Shown piece by piece: positions 14,658-22,126 of a stretch of DNA of 30,967 nucleotides. The notes beneath the pieces are model-generated. The model searched no databases, was not told where the DNA came from, and saw only the letters and a program-made list of their open reading frames with translations. The translations under genes and the position numbers were made by a program. The stretch is from the IMG/VR virus record IMGVR_UViG_3300025083_000143, positions 1-30,967 of that record. One strand, given 5' to 3'. This DNA comes from a virus. Numbering within the stretch: the first letter of the stretch is position 1; each line of letters begins with the position of its first letter.

Positions 14658-15045
14658 GATTTCCTTCGTGTGAAGGAGCCTCCCAACCTTCTGGTTTTAT
14701 TAAGTCCGGCAATCCTAGTGGATTTGGTCTTGATTCTTTTACACCTACTTCTTTTGATAGGTTTGCTTTAAGTACTTCATCCCACGCCTTGTATGAGTCA
14801 ATACCAAATGCATCAAGAGTACCAATAGCAACAACACATATATCAATAAGACCATCGACAATTTCTTCTGGGTCATTATGTGTAAGAGCTGCTTCTGTTT
14901 CCATTAGTTCTTCTCTTATAAACTTAACTCTAAATTCAAGATACTTACGTAGTTTTTCAGCATCTTCTTTATTGTTATGCATCCATGACTTTACGCCATA
15001 TTTGTATTGCATATCGGATATATCTTTTACCCAGTCTTTGCTCAT
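14635..15045 (-). CDS. MazG-like nucleotide pyrophosphohydrolase
   Basis: The 136-aa protein has the all-alpha NTP pyrophosphohydrolase signature E45-E46-x-x-E49 (IREELMETEAAL), followed after a short loop by E61-x-x-D64 and D68 (PEEIVDGLIDICVVAIG). These acidic residues hold Mg2+ and hydrolyse NTPs or dNTPs to monophosphates. The C-terminal NLSKEVGVKESRPNPLGLPDLIKPEGW is typical of phage versions. Marine phage MazG has been linked to ppGpp or dNTP control, and the actual substrate is open here. AGGA precedes the ATG. It is the second gene after the promoter at 15340-15368 and overlaps the Sm-like gene by 4 nt. Confidence 0.88.
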   Translation of the reverse strand: MSKDWVKDISDMQYKYGVKSWMHNNKEDAEKLRKYLEFRVKFIREELMETEAALTHNDPEEIVDGLIDICVVAIGTLDAFGIDSYKAWDEVLKANLSKEVGVKESRPNPLGLPDLIKPEGWEAPSHEGNHGKFNNI

Positions 15046-15317
15046 GTAATAATTCCTGATTTTGCTGTTACGATTCCACTATCCATTTGTCTTACCTGGT
15101 CGACTAATTCATCAACTGGTTCTACAATAAAGACAACAAACTTTCTATCAATTAAGATACCTTCCTTTGCTTTTGTATAAGCCATAAACGGCATAAAGCC
15201 TATCTTACCTTCTCCGGCAGGAATAAGTGAATAGCCATCTTTAATAACAATTGAATTTTCGCTTTCTCTTACTTTACCGATTACTTCCTCTCCTGAGGAC
15301 AATCTAACTAATTTCAT
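15042..15317 (-). CDS. Sm-like small beta-barrel protein, paralogue 1 (91 aa)
   Basis: The start is placed at 15317 because GGAG lies 6 nt ahead of it; the earlier ATG at 15329 overlaps that GGAG. The product begins MKLVRLSSGEEVIGKV, an Sm1-like beta strand and turn, followed by VIKDGYSLIPAGEGKIGFMPFMAY and a long DRKFVVFIVEPVDELVDQVRQ end. The same layout (GEE-(V/I)-IG, a 'V.L.P' strand, an F.P.. loop and a hydrophobic pre-helix strand) occurs in the protein at 29760-30149, so I regard them as paralogues. RNA binding is suggested by the fold and is not proven. It is the first gene behind its promoter. Confidence 0.6.
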   Translation of the reverse strand: MKLVRLSSGEEVIGKVRESENSIVIKDGYSLIPAGEGKIGFMPFMAYTKAKEGILIDRKFVVFIVEPVDELVDQVRQMDSGIVTAKSGIIT

Positions 15318-15339
15318 ATTTTTCTCCATAGTTGTATAT

Positions 15340-15368
15340 ATTATACCACATTTTTAAGTAAATGTACA
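15340..15368 (-). promoter_or_regulatory. Phage promoter for the Sm/MazG/primase/SleB/GroES unit
   Basis: TGTACA (15368-15363), a 17-bp spacer ending TGTGG, and TATAAT (15345-15340) lie on the minus strand, in the 56-bp gap between gene 43 and the Sm-like gene. The predicted leader is about 15 nt and contains GGAG. Confidence 0.85.
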
Positions 15369-15373
15369 CTGTT

Positions 15374-17905
15374 TTATCCAAAAAAATCCTCGAGGCTTGC
15401 GACTTCTTTCGATGTCCAACCCACTGCGTCGAGGATTGGCTCGATTGGGTCAAGGAATGTTTTTTGAAACTGTAGCTCATGGTCGATGTATTTGCGTAAG
15501 CCAAACTCTTCTGGAAGATAATCTGGAAAAGCAATAACATTTTCATGAATTGAATTTGGTTGACGAAGATATAAGAACTTAATCTTTTCGCCATTGTTAA
15601 TTGGTTCGTATTTCTTTTTAAGTTGCATGTCTTCGATTAGTTTATTATATAGAATAGAACCACGAACATGAATTGGTGTACCTTTTTTATAAAGCGAATT
15701 TCTATCTTGCCATTTACGAACTTGTGTTACACCTCTTGGAAAAGCAATTTGGTCTGGGTCAAGAGTTTTAAAATAACCTTTAAACTTTTCGATTGCTTCT
15801 TGTACTGTTTTTTCATCTTCTTTCATTATGACTTTAAACATTTTTTTGAGAGCATCTCGACATGGTTCAGGTGTAGAAGATTTGATTGCTTCAATACCCA
15901 TAATCTTTAATTTAGGTTCAGCATATCTTACACCTTCGTTATCATGAACATTCATAATATATCTTTTCTTTGCAGTCCAAAGAGCACGGTCAGCAATTGC
16001 TTCACGTTTCATTACCATACGATTATCTACACCACCAAGTATATCATATAGTTGACTATAAGACTTTTCAAGTTCTGCTTCTAATGCGTCATTACAAACT
16101 TTATCTAGAAAGTCGATTGTATTTTCAGGTTTAAACTTTTGTACAAAATCATCTAAGCATACATACAACGAATCGGTGTCGATTGCAATAACAAAGTCTT
16201 TCCATTTTGAAGTTTTAAGCACTCGATTGAGATAGGCATTAAGTGAATATTCAGCCCATCGAATTGTAAGTTGTCCTGTAAGGGTAATTGCTTCTGCGAT
16301 TCTTTGGTCGAAGAATCTAAAATAGCGATTGCCAAGAGCACCATACAAACTGTTAAGAAGAATCTTAATAGCCATTTGTCTATTCTCGGCAATTGCGATA
16401 TCTCTTTCAATACGATACATTTCTTGTTTGTCATTTTTATCTACCTTTTGCAATTCTTTTTGTGCAGTAATCATTTCTTGTTTTATGCCAACACGTTCTT
16501 TATACATCTCATCAATAATGAATGGAATAATGCCAGGCTTATCAGTTCGAAAATACTGCCCGTTCGCGGCAAGAGCTTTGCCACGATTATCAGGTCTTAC
16601 GGATTTAGTTAGAACATTTTCGATATCGAATTGTGTAATCTCACCTTCTGATATTGTTTCAGGTGACATATTATATTGCATAATGATAGAAGGATAAAGA
16701 GAGTTTAAGTCAAACGATACGACATTATCATGTATTCCTACCTGTGGTTCTTTTACAAAGCCACCTGGATAGTTCGTTTTTACTTTATCTTCTACGAAAG
16801 GAACTACAATATTGTTTGCATATAGTCTACGATATATGATTGTGTCCCATATCATTGTAGTACCAAATGTGTCATTATAGTTTACACCACCTTTATAAGC
16901 CATTGTCATACATAAAGTAATCAAACCGAGTTTGTCTTCGATACGGTCAACCAACTCTACGTCTTTAATATTATAATCAATAAACTTTTGATGATTGTGT
17001 TTATATAGTGTATGTAGGTTCGAATACTCTTCATAGGATAGTTTCTTTTCTCCTAATACGACATGTGCAATATGGTCAAGTTTATATGATTCTTGCGGAC
17101 CATAAGAGTAACCAAACTTTTTAAATAGGTCAAGGTAATCAAGTTGTGATATACCTTTAAGTTCGTATGCTGTTTGAGTTCTACCCATCTTAGTAATTTC
17201 TTGTCTATCAACTAATCCCCACGGACTGAGTCTTTTTACATAGGTTTCACCAAGCATACGATTGATACGATTTACTAGATATGGAATATCAAAGAATCTT
17301 GAGTTCCAACCAGTTACAACATCAGGACTGTGTTGTTGAGAAGACCAATGTGTAATGAAGTTTATAAGCAAATCATCTTCACGGTCAAACTTACGATATA
17401 CTACCATGTGGTCTTTCATAAGAGATTTTTCAGAATCATAATCACCTAAACCCCACACGTAATAAGTTCCACCAATATTGCTTTTCATACAAATTGCTGT
17501 AATCTTATGGTCTGCTTTTTCTGGCTCTGGAAATCCATCATCAGATGCAACCTCAATATCAATTGTACATACATTAATTTTATTTCGATTGAATTCAATA
17601 TCACCAGGATAGTAATCGTTTATAAATGCTGGAATGTATTTTGTATTACCATAAATCTTTTTGCCTGATACGCCTTTGTTTGCATTTACGTATTCATTGG
17701 CTGCTCTCATTGATTCAAATCTTTTACCAGCATTTGCTACACCCACAGGTGCGCTATCAAGTGCTTTCCATTTTGTTGGAAGATTAGTTGATGTAAAAAG
17801 TATTGGTTCGTATTTGATTCGTTTTTCGATACGTCTTCCGTGGTCATATCCTCTGAGTAGAATTTGATTGCCGTAACGAGAAACGTTAGTGTAGAATTGT
17901 AACAT
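15374..17905 (-). CDS. 43: Family B replicative DNA polymerase (T4 gp43)
   Basis: The 843-aa enzyme has a 3'-5' exonuclease with ExoI D116-x-E118 (TIDIEVAS), ExoII GWNSRFFDIPYL and ExoIII YNIKDVELV. The polymerase motifs are A SFDLNSLYPSII, B KILLNSLYGALGN and C DTDSLYV. The C-terminus ASLEDFFG matches the T4 clamp-binding tail ASLDFLFG. The N-terminus aligns with T4 from the first residue (MLQFYTNVSRYGNQI), fixing the start at 17905. No Shine-Dalgarno precedes it: the promoter's -10 ends only 7 nt upstream, so the mRNA should be leaderless. T4's gp43 translational operator therefore has no room to exist here. Confidence 0.96.
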   Translation of the reverse strand: MLQFYTNVSRYGNQILLRGYDHGRRIEKRIKYEPILFTSTNLPTKWKALDSAPVGVANAGKRFESMRAANEYVNANKGVSGKKIYGNTKYIPAFINDYYPGDIEFNRNKINVCTIDIEVASDDGFPEPEKADHKITAICMKSNIGGTYYVWGLGDYDSEKSLMKDHMVVYRKFDREDDLLINFITHWSSQQHSPDVVTGWNSRFFDIPYLVNRINRMLGETYVKRLSPWGLVDRQEITKMGRTQTAYELKGISQLDYLDLFKKFGYSYGPQESYKLDHIAHVVLGEKKLSYEEYSNLHTLYKHNHQKFIDYNIKDVELVDRIEDKLGLITLCMTMAYKGGVNYNDTFGTTMIWDTIIYRRLYANNIVVPFVEDKVKTNYPGGFVKEPQVGIHDNVVSFDLNSLYPSIIMQYNMSPETISEGEITQFDIENVLTKSVRPDNRGKALAANGQYFRTDKPGIIPFIIDEMYKERVGIKQEMITAQKELQKVDKNDKQEMYRIERDIAIAENRQMAIKILLNSLYGALGNRYFRFFDQRIAEAITLTGQLTIRWAEYSLNAYLNRVLKTSKWKDFVIAIDTDSLYVCLDDFVQKFKPENTIDFLDKVCNDALEAELEKSYSQLYDILGGVDNRMVMKREAIADRALWTAKKRYIMNVHDNEGVRYAEPKLKIMGIEAIKSSTPEPCRDALKKMFKVIMKEDEKTVQEAIEKFKGYFKTLDPDQIAFPRGVTQVRKWQDRNSLYKKGTPIHVRGSILYNKLIEDMQLKKKYEPINNGEKIKFLYLRQPNSIHENVIAFPDYLPEEFGLRKYIDHELQFQKTFLDPIEPILDAVGWTSKEVASLEDFFG

Positions 17906-17912
17906 AATGTAT

Positions 17913-17941
17913 ATTATACCATAGTTTACGGTGAATGTACA
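17913..17941 (-). promoter_or_regulatory. Phage promoter for gene 43 (predicted leaderless transcript)
   Basis: TGTACA (17941-17936), a 17-bp spacer ending ATGG, and TATAAT (17918-17913) lie on the minus strand. Only ATACATT separates the -10 from the gene 43 ATG, so initiation at the usual +1 would fall at or next to the start codon. Confidence 0.85.
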
Positions 17942-17960
17942 CCGTTATTTTCAAAAGGTT

Positions 17961-17980
17961 GGGGGTAATTTCTTACCCCC
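17961..17980 (-). terminator. Intrinsic terminator after the 46-aa membrane protein
   Basis: Minus-strand RNA forms a perfect 8-bp stem (GGGGGTAA/TTACCCCC) with a 4-base loop, followed by AACCTTTTG. It separates the hsp20/membrane-protein unit from the gene 43 promoter 20 bp further on. The U-run is short but the stem is strong. Confidence 0.75.
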
Positions 17981-17999
17981 GCATGATTGTCAATGAAAC

Positions 18000-18140
18000 C
18001 TAAAAACTGGATGCTTGAGCTATCATTATTGCTGGTGCTAATCCTAAGATTAACATTGTAACAATGATGCTAAATGTAGCAGTTTTTAAGGCCTCGGCAA
18101 CGTCATCATTTTTGTCCAATAAGTGGATTAAATGCTTCAT
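18000..18140 (-). CDS. Small membrane protein (46 aa)
   Basis: The family is not recognised. The product has a charged, helical start (MKHLIHLLDKNDDVAEALKT) and one hydrophobic segment of about 20 residues (FSIIVTMLILGLAPAIMIAQ), ending ASSF, so it is a single-span membrane protein. GGAG is placed 6 nt ahead of the ATG. It lies between hsp20 and a strong terminator, so it ends the unit started by the late promoter at 18723-18730, or is read from an unidentified start in the 61-bp gap. A late, small, single-span protein could be holin-related, but I see nothing decisive. Confidence 0.65.
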   Translation of the reverse strand: MKHLIHLLDKNDDVAEALKTATFSIIVTMLILGLAPAIMIAQASSF

Positions 18141-18201
18141 GTTGTTCTCCAGTAAATAGTTATAACTTATCTACTGAGTGTCGCTGCTCGCCAGTTTATC
18201 T

Positions 18202-18657
18202 CTATTCAATGAGATATTCTTTCTTCTTTGATGCCCCAGCAGACCCTAATTGAATCTTCCTAGGACGCTTCTCTTCTGGAAGTTCTACTCTAGCATACAC
18301 TACGAGTATTCCATCCTTCAAATCAGCACCGTCTATTACGACAAATTCAGAGAGTCGGAAGGACTTCTCAAATTTGCGGGACGATATACCTTTATAAGCA
18401 TATTCACGCTCGATTGGTTCCACCTCACCTTTGACTTTTAGTATGCCATCTTTAAGTTCAATGCTTATATCATCTTCCTTAAATCCTGCAACCGCAAGCT
18501 CGATGAGAAATTTTTCATCATCGATTTTCACAACATTGTGTGGTGGATAGTTGTCGTTTCCAGACCTGGCACTTTGATGAATCCTTTCCAGGTCTTCAAA
18601 TAAAGTATCAAATCCAACAAAAAGCGAACGTGGTACGTTCAAAGTATTTCTTACCAT
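18202..18657 (-). CDS. Small heat-shock protein (Hsp20/alpha-crystallin)
   Basis: The 151-aa protein has an N-terminal arm (VPRSLFVGFDTLFEDLERIHQSA), then an alpha-crystallin domain from about residue 40: PPHNVVKIDDEKFLIELAVA, GFKEDDISIELKDGILKVKGE, the REYAYKGISSRKFEKSFRLSEFV stretch, and ADLKDGILVVYARVELPEE near the end. Such chaperones hold unfolding proteins without ATP and are common in T4-like cyanophages. AGGAGG lies shortly before the ATG, and an exact T4-type late promoter lies 66 bp upstream, so it may act during virion assembly. The ~60-nt leader is longer than in other units. Confidence 0.93.
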   Translation of the reverse strand: MVRNTLNVPRSLFVGFDTLFEDLERIHQSARSGNDNYPPHNVVKIDDEKFLIELAVAGFKEDDISIELKDGILKVKGEVEPIEREYAYKGISSRKFEKSFRLSEFVVIDGADLKDGILVVYARVELPEEKRPRKIQLGSAGASKKKEYLIE

Positions 18658-18722
18658 TTTTAGTTCCTCCTATATAATAGCAAGGTTGTTGAGAACCGGT
18701 CCAATACCGCATTCTTCAATTA

Positions 18723-18730
18723 TATTTATA
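18723..18730 (-). promoter_or_regulatory. T4-type late promoter upstream of hsp20
   Basis: An exact TATAAATA lies on the minus strand, followed by TAATTG, in the gap between the 48-aa gene and hsp20. Transcription would start near 18717, giving a leader of about 60 nt. No TGTACA-type promoter is found in this gap, so this is the only good candidate for hsp20. Confidence 0.6.
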
Positions 18731-18747
18731 ATAGCTTAATAGCTAGT

Positions 18748-18894
18748 TTAAATAATTTGTGTGATAATACCTAAAATAATTCCTGACACAAATATGTACA
18801 TATACTTAAGTAATGTTATTTGCTCGTCTATCATTCTGTTTCTTGGTATTAAGTTTAATCTTTTAAGTGTTTTAGTTTGTTCTTTTCCTGTCAT
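18748..18894 (-). CDS. Small C-terminal-anchored protein (48 aa)
   Basis: The family is not recognised. Its ATG overlaps the TGA of regA in an ATGA junction, indicating coupled translation. The product is basic in the first half (MTGKEQTKTLKRLNLIPRNR), followed by MIDEQITLLKYMYIFVSGII and a hydrophobic tail to the end, so it probably has a C-terminal membrane anchor. It is the last gene of the clamp/clamp-loader/regA unit. The frame is too short for coding statistics, but the junction and the anchored layout support it. Confidence 0.55.
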   Translation of the reverse strand: MTGKEQTKTLKRLNLIPRNRMIDEQITLLKYMYIFVSGIILGIITQII

Positions 18895-19319
18895 TCCTGC
18901 TTTTGAGTGTTTCCTATATTATATTTTGGACAGAGCTCCCACTGAGATTTTTCCTTAAAGGGAATCACCTTAATTTGTCTTAAAGGAGCAATCTCTTTTG
19001 CAAGACTAGGATTGACTATTGTTACGAGTCCCCAATCTGCTAGTAAAGTTGCTATTGTATTTCTACGTTGTACATCGTTTTCTAATAAATTAGATGGCTT
19101 TCCATCTAATAAAAAGAGCTCTTTGAAATGCGTAATAAAGTATCTGCCTTGCTTATGTAATATATGACAAGACTGGTATAGTTTTTGGTCTTTACGAGAA
19201 GCTACGCCGATTCTCGTTAATGTTTCTCTTATTTTTAAGAAATCATCTGGTTCGTTAAGAGTAACTTCAAGCATACTGCTTGGAGTCCAATCTGTTATTT
19301 GTATGTTATCGTTTTCCAC
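18891..19319 (-). CDS. regA: RegA translational repressor
   Basis: RegA binds start regions of many early phage mRNAs and blocks ribosome access. The protein matches T4 RegA throughout: DDFLKIRETLTRIGVASRKD, LYQSCHILHKQGRYFITHFKEL, NTIATLLADWGLVTIV, and KVIPFKEKSQWELCPKYNIGN. Two starts are possible. The GTG at 19319 (142 aa) has AAGGA about 9 nt ahead and overlaps gene 62 by 14 nt. The ATG at 19274 (127 aa, MLEVTLNEPDDFL) aligns with T4's first residue but has no ribosome binding site. The extra 15 residues (NIQITDWTPSS region) would be new relative to T4. Position 62-regA is as in T4. Confidence 0.95.
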   Translation of the reverse strand: MENDNIQITDWTPSSMLEVTLNEPDDFLKIRETLTRIGVASRKDQKLYQSCHILHKQGRYFITHFKELFLLDGKPSNLLENDVQRRNTIATLLADWGLVTIVNPSLAKEIAPLRQIKVIPFKEKSQWELCPKYNIGNTQKQE

Positions 19320-19683
19320 CTTTATAAATCCTTTGTTTCAATTGTTCAATTTGTTCATTACTCAATAATGATAATACAGATTTAGCCTTTTCATTACTAT
19401 ACCCATAATACTCTTTGATGAGTTCAAGATTGTCGACTTCACTTGTCTTAATCCATTTCGACCATCTTTTCTTCTTTCTTATTATATTTATAAAAAAATC
19501 AAATTGAACACGATGGTCTAGGTGGTGATGTCGATTCATTTCATTTGCGTACAATATTGTATCTTTAAAGAAAGATAATCCACGATTAATTATAAACGGA
19601 TTGTATTGTTTCTCTGCAACATCATCAACCATTATATCCTTTTTGGTTTCGTTGATTGCTTTTAAATATTCAAAAGGATTCAT
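19306..19683 (-). CDS. 62: Clamp-loader small subunit (gp62)
   Basis: gp62 joins four gp44 subunits to load the gp45 clamp. The 125-aa product is shorter than T4 gp62 (187 aa) but resembles the short marine form: MNPFEYLKAINETKKDIMVD, then NPFIINRGLSFFKDTILYANEMNR, KKKRWSKWIKTSEVDNLELIKE and a final LSLLSNEQIEQLKQRI. The NRGLS...F.D...YANEMN stretch is the clearest signature. The ATG overlaps the 69-aa gene by 4 nt; the stop lies 14 nt inside the GTG-started regA frame. Confidence 0.88.
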   Translation of the reverse strand: MNPFEYLKAINETKKDIMVDDVAEKQYNPFIINRGLSFFKDTILYANEMNRHHHLDHRVQFDFFINIIRKKKRWSKWIKTSEVDNLELIKEYYGYSNEKAKSVLSLLSNEQIEQLKQRIYKGGKR

Positions 19684-19889
19684 GATTGTTGTGCAATATA
19701 AGCTTCTGCCATTTCTTTTGTATTAAAGGTTCTTTCAGATATGATAACCTTTTGAGCATTATACTTTACAGCTCTATACTTCTTTTCTTCAAATCCTTCA
19801 TAGTGAACTGTTACGATGTCCCAGTTATTTGGTGTTGTTTCTTCTTCTATTATTTTACCACCAAATGGTATGTTGTTAAATGTCTTCAT
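19680..19889 (-). CDS. Small hypothetical protein between 44 and 62 (69 aa)
   Basis: The function is unknown. The product (MKTFNNIPFGGKIIEEETTP...) has a beta-rich middle (WDIVTVHYEGFEEKKYRAVKYNAQKVIISER) and a terminal helix (TKEMAEAYIAQQS). It overlaps both gene 44 and gene 62 by 4 nt, so it is made together with the clamp loader. T4 has no gene at this place that I recall. An accessory contact with the clamp loader is possible, but nothing in the sequence demonstrates one. Confidence 0.6.
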   Translation of the reverse strand: MKTFNNIPFGGKIIEEETTPNNWDIVTVHYEGFEEKKYRAVKYNAQKVIISERTFNTKEMAEAYIAQQS

Positions 19890-20821
19890 TTAAATTTTAC
19901 TCCTGCCATTACTTCAGTTAAACATGCAACCATATTCAATTCATGGTCTGCAACAAAACTATTTTTATATTGATAATCAGCCAGAATCAAAACAAGTTGT
20001 GGTATTGATTGTGGCTCTACAAAATCATTCATATTATCATATAACTTACGAAACATTGCTGCTGGTTCTGTATCAATATTATCAGCAACCCATTGTCTCA
20101 TTTTCTTAAAGTCTTTTATTTTAAGAGCTTGCATAAGACTATCAAAACTTACATCACTTACGTTAACTAATATTCCACTATCGATTTTACCAAAGTTAGA
20201 ATATCTTTGTAATTCATTTAGTGTTCTACGAAAGTCTGGAAAGTATTTAATAATCAATTCAGCAAGAACTGCTGGGTCTGAATTAATACTTTCAACTGCA
20301 AGTATTTGTTGAATCATTTGCATAAATTGACCAGCCAAAGCATCTCTTTCTTTCTTTGGCATAGCAAATTCAATTACACTTGTTCTAGAATGTAATGGTT
20401 CTATGATTCGATTCTTAAAGTTACATGTAAGAATAAACCTACAATTATTACTAAACTCTTCAATAAACCCACGCAAAGCTGGTTGTGTGGATTGCGGATT
20501 AAGGTAATCCGCTTCGTCTAGAATGACGACTTTGTAGCCGCCTGATAAGGAAACTGACGAAGCGAATTGTTTGATTTTGTTTCTAAGTGTATCGATACCT
20601 GACTCTTCAGAACCATTTATAATAATGTAATCTAAATCAAGTTCATTACATAAGGCTCTTGCAACTGTTGTTTTACCTGTACCTGCTGTACCTGTAAACA
20701 TCATATTTTGAAGTTCACCTTTTTTTAGAATGTTTTCGAAAACCCTTTTAAGGTCTGTTGACAGAATACAATCCTGTACTTTCTTTGGTCTATATTTTTC
20801 AACCCATAGAAATTCTTGCAT
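19886..20821 (-). CDS. 44: Clamp-loader ATPase (gp44)
   Basis: This AAA+ ATPase opens the gp45 ring and places it at primer ends. The 311-aa protein begins FLWVEKYRPKKVQDCILS, has Walker A GTAGTGKT (44-51), Walker B VVILDEADYL, the FILTCNFKNRIIEPLHSRTSVIEF sensor-1/arginine-finger region (SRT in place of SRC), and a C-terminal collar domain. T4 gp44 is 319 aa. Its ATG overlaps the stop of the 85-aa SH3-like gene by one base. It is followed by the 69-aa gene and gp62. Confidence 0.95.
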   Translation of the reverse strand: MQEFLWVEKYRPKKVQDCILSTDLKRVFENILKKGELQNMMFTGTAGTGKTTVARALCNELDLDYIIINGSEESGIDTLRNKIKQFASSVSLSGGYKVVILDEADYLNPQSTQPALRGFIEEFSNNCRFILTCNFKNRIIEPLHSRTSVIEFAMPKKERDALAGQFMQMIQQILAVESINSDPAVLAELIIKYFPDFRRTLNELQRYSNFGKIDSGILVNVSDVSFDSLMQALKIKDFKKMRQWVADNIDTEPAAMFRKLYDNMNDFVEPQSIPQLVLILADYQYKNSFVADHELNMVACLTEVMAGVKFK

Positions 20822-21078
20822 TAGAGTACCTCCCAGCCTTCAACTGTATCTAACCTAAAAGACCTCCATGCGTTTTTATCTAACGACCAAACTGGAAATG
20901 CCTCCATTGAATTAGATGAGTAGTTGATTTCTGTTTTAACACCATTTGCTTTAAGCATTTCTGGATTTAGAGTACAAGGCATAACTCTTATATCGCCTGT
21001 ATCTAATTTTGTAAATGTGACTGTGACTTGCCCTTTTTGTAAAGCCTCGAGCAAATTGGCTTTTTCAGTATTGTTCAT
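20821..21078 (-). CDS. Small SH3-barrel-like protein (DUF2693-like, 85 aa)
   Basis: The 85-aa product (MNNTEKANLLEALQKGQVTVTFTKLDTGDIRVMPCTL...) matches the pattern of small T4-like DUF2693 proteins: an initial helix, 'V.V.FTK.DG..R.MPCTL' strands, and a final VWSLDKNAWRSFRLDTVEGW segment. The conserved WRSFR suggests nucleic-acid or clamp-loader contact, but the function is unknown. It sits between the 85-aa acidic gene and gp44 and overlaps gp44 by one base. A G/C-rich hairpin precedes it, which may partly stop upstream transcription and lower its level relative to the clamp. Confidence 0.65.
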   Translation of the reverse strand: MNNTEKANLLEALQKGQVTVTFTKLDTGDIRVMPCTLNPEMLKANGVKTEINYSSNSMEAFPVWSLDKNAWRSFRLDTVEGWEVL

Positions 21079-21099
21079 AATATATCCTATAATAAATTT

Positions 21100-21118
21100 G
21101 AGGGGACTTTCACCCCTC
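21100..21118 (-). terminator. Hairpin, possible attenuating terminator
   Basis: Minus-strand RNA can form GAGGGG/CCCCTC with a 7-base loop, followed by AAATTTATT. The U-run is poor, so this may be a partial terminator, an RNA-stability or processing element between the 85-aa acidic gene and the gp44 genes, not a full stop. Confidence 0.45.
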
Positions 21119-21123
21119 GTGTA

Positions 21124-21381
21124 TTAACCTTCCGCTGAATCTTCTTCAACAGCTTCGACCTCAGGTACTTGACCTTCTGGTGTTTCACCGTTTTTAGAAG
21201 CTGCGTTAAGAAACTTAACTGTTCTGTTTCTTAAACCGCCAACTGCTTCAAGCTCCGGGCCTTCAAATCCACCTCTTTTAGAACAAATATCAATTATTTG
21301 TACCATTGTAGCGATGTCTTGTAGACTTAACTGGACGCTTTCTTCAGCTTCAGTTTCAACGTTATTTACTTCTTCTGACAT
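21124..21381 (-). CDS. Acidic hypothetical protein (85 aa)
   Basis: The function is unknown. The ends are strongly acidic (MSEEVNNVETEAEESVQ and VEAVEEDSAEG), around a helical core VQLSLQDIATMVQIIDICSKRGGFEGPELEAVGGLRN. I recall similar short proteins downstream of gene 45 in cyanophages. GGAG lies 6 nt before the ATG. The gene follows gp45 after a 73-nt gap that contains a TATAAATA, so it could be expressed both with the clamp and late. DNA mimicry through the acidic tails is a speculation only. Confidence 0.6.
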   Translation of the reverse strand: MSEEVNNVETEAEESVQLSLQDIATMVQIIDICSKRGGFEGPELEAVGGLRNRTVKFLNAASKNGETPEGQVPEVEAVEEDSAEG

Positions 21382-21451
21382 AATTTTCTCCTATGCATAG
21401 TTACGAAAATAAGAAGACCCACCCCATGCGGCATCTTCCATTCCTACAATA

Positions 21452-21459
21452 TATTTATA
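21452..21459 (-). promoter_or_regulatory. Possible T4-type late promoter downstream of gene 45
   Basis: An exact TATAAATA overlaps the TAA stop of gene 45 and lies about 70 bp upstream of the 85-aa acidic gene. Because the octamer shares bases with the coding end, chance is a real alternative in this AT-rich DNA. Confidence 0.35.
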
Positions 21460-22126
21460 CATCGTAGCTTGAGTTTTTCTCAAGAGCGATAAAATAATCC
21501 ACCGGATAGTTACTGTTAGTCCAGTTAGAGATTAGCTTTGAGCTGATGCTAACAAAGTAATCGCCTGGCAATAACTTCAGGTTAGGAATACTTACCACGA
21601 AGTTGAACTCATTTTTACATGAGTTATCTTTATCAAGGTCAATCTCAAATAGGTTTGAAGTTGAGTCTCTTGTATCTAATACAGAGGCTGTTATAACTCC
21701 ATTGCTACCTGTGATTGCCAATTCAGTGTGACCTAGTACTGCAGCAGCTTTACGAATCTGATTTAGTTTATCTTCTTCGATATTGACTCCTACTTCTGGG
21801 TCAGGCATCTGAATGTCTTTTTGAGGAGTGGTAAGTATATCACTTTCTGAAAAGAAATATCTAATCTTTTGACCACTACCTGTTATTAATACTGCTTTGT
21901 CTTCAAAGACCAATGTTGGATTATCTATAAGACTTAGCACAGATAAGAATTCGTTTAAATCATAGATTCCAAATTCTTTTGGAAAGTCTTCTACAATAGT
22001 TGCTGATGCAAGAATTGTTTTAGACTCTGAGATTGTCTTAAGTTTTTGTCCTGGCTTAAAAACTAAGTTAGGATTAATTGTTGAGAAGTTTTTTAACACG
22101 TTCAAGGTGTCATTTGATAGATTCAT
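21455..22126 (-). CDS. 45: Sliding clamp (gp45)
   Basis: The trimeric ring tethers gp43 and, bound by gp55-polymerase, activates late transcription. The product matches T4 gp45: MNLSNDTLNVLKNFSTINPN, FGIYDLNEFLSVLSLIDNP, a central connector, FNFVVSIPNLKLLPGDYFVSI and VDYFIALEKNSSYDV at the end. The ATG at 22126 (223 aa) is preferred because GGAG stands 6 nt ahead of it; the in-frame ATG at 22138 overlaps that GGAG. T4 gp45 is 228 aa. It is the first gene behind its promoter, so the clamp precedes the loader genes. Confidence 0.93.
   Translation of the reverse strand: MNLSNDTLNVLKNFSTINPNLVFKPGQKLKTISESKTILASATIVEDFPKEFGIYDLNEFLSVLSLIDNPTLVFEDKAVLITGSGQKIRYFFSESDILTTPQKDIQMPDPEVGVNIEEDKLNQIRKAAAVLGHTELAITGSNGVITASVLDTRDSTSNLFEIDLDKDNSCKNEFNFVVSIPNLKLLPGDYFVSISSKLISNWTNSNYPVDYFIALEKNSSYDV

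Noticed and set aside
21391-21462. 23-codon frame (MYKYIVGMEDAAWGGSSYFRNYA) after gene 45
   Set aside because: It has a start inside the end of gene 45, but no ribosome binding site of its own and is very short; it remains possible but I cannot support it as a gene.
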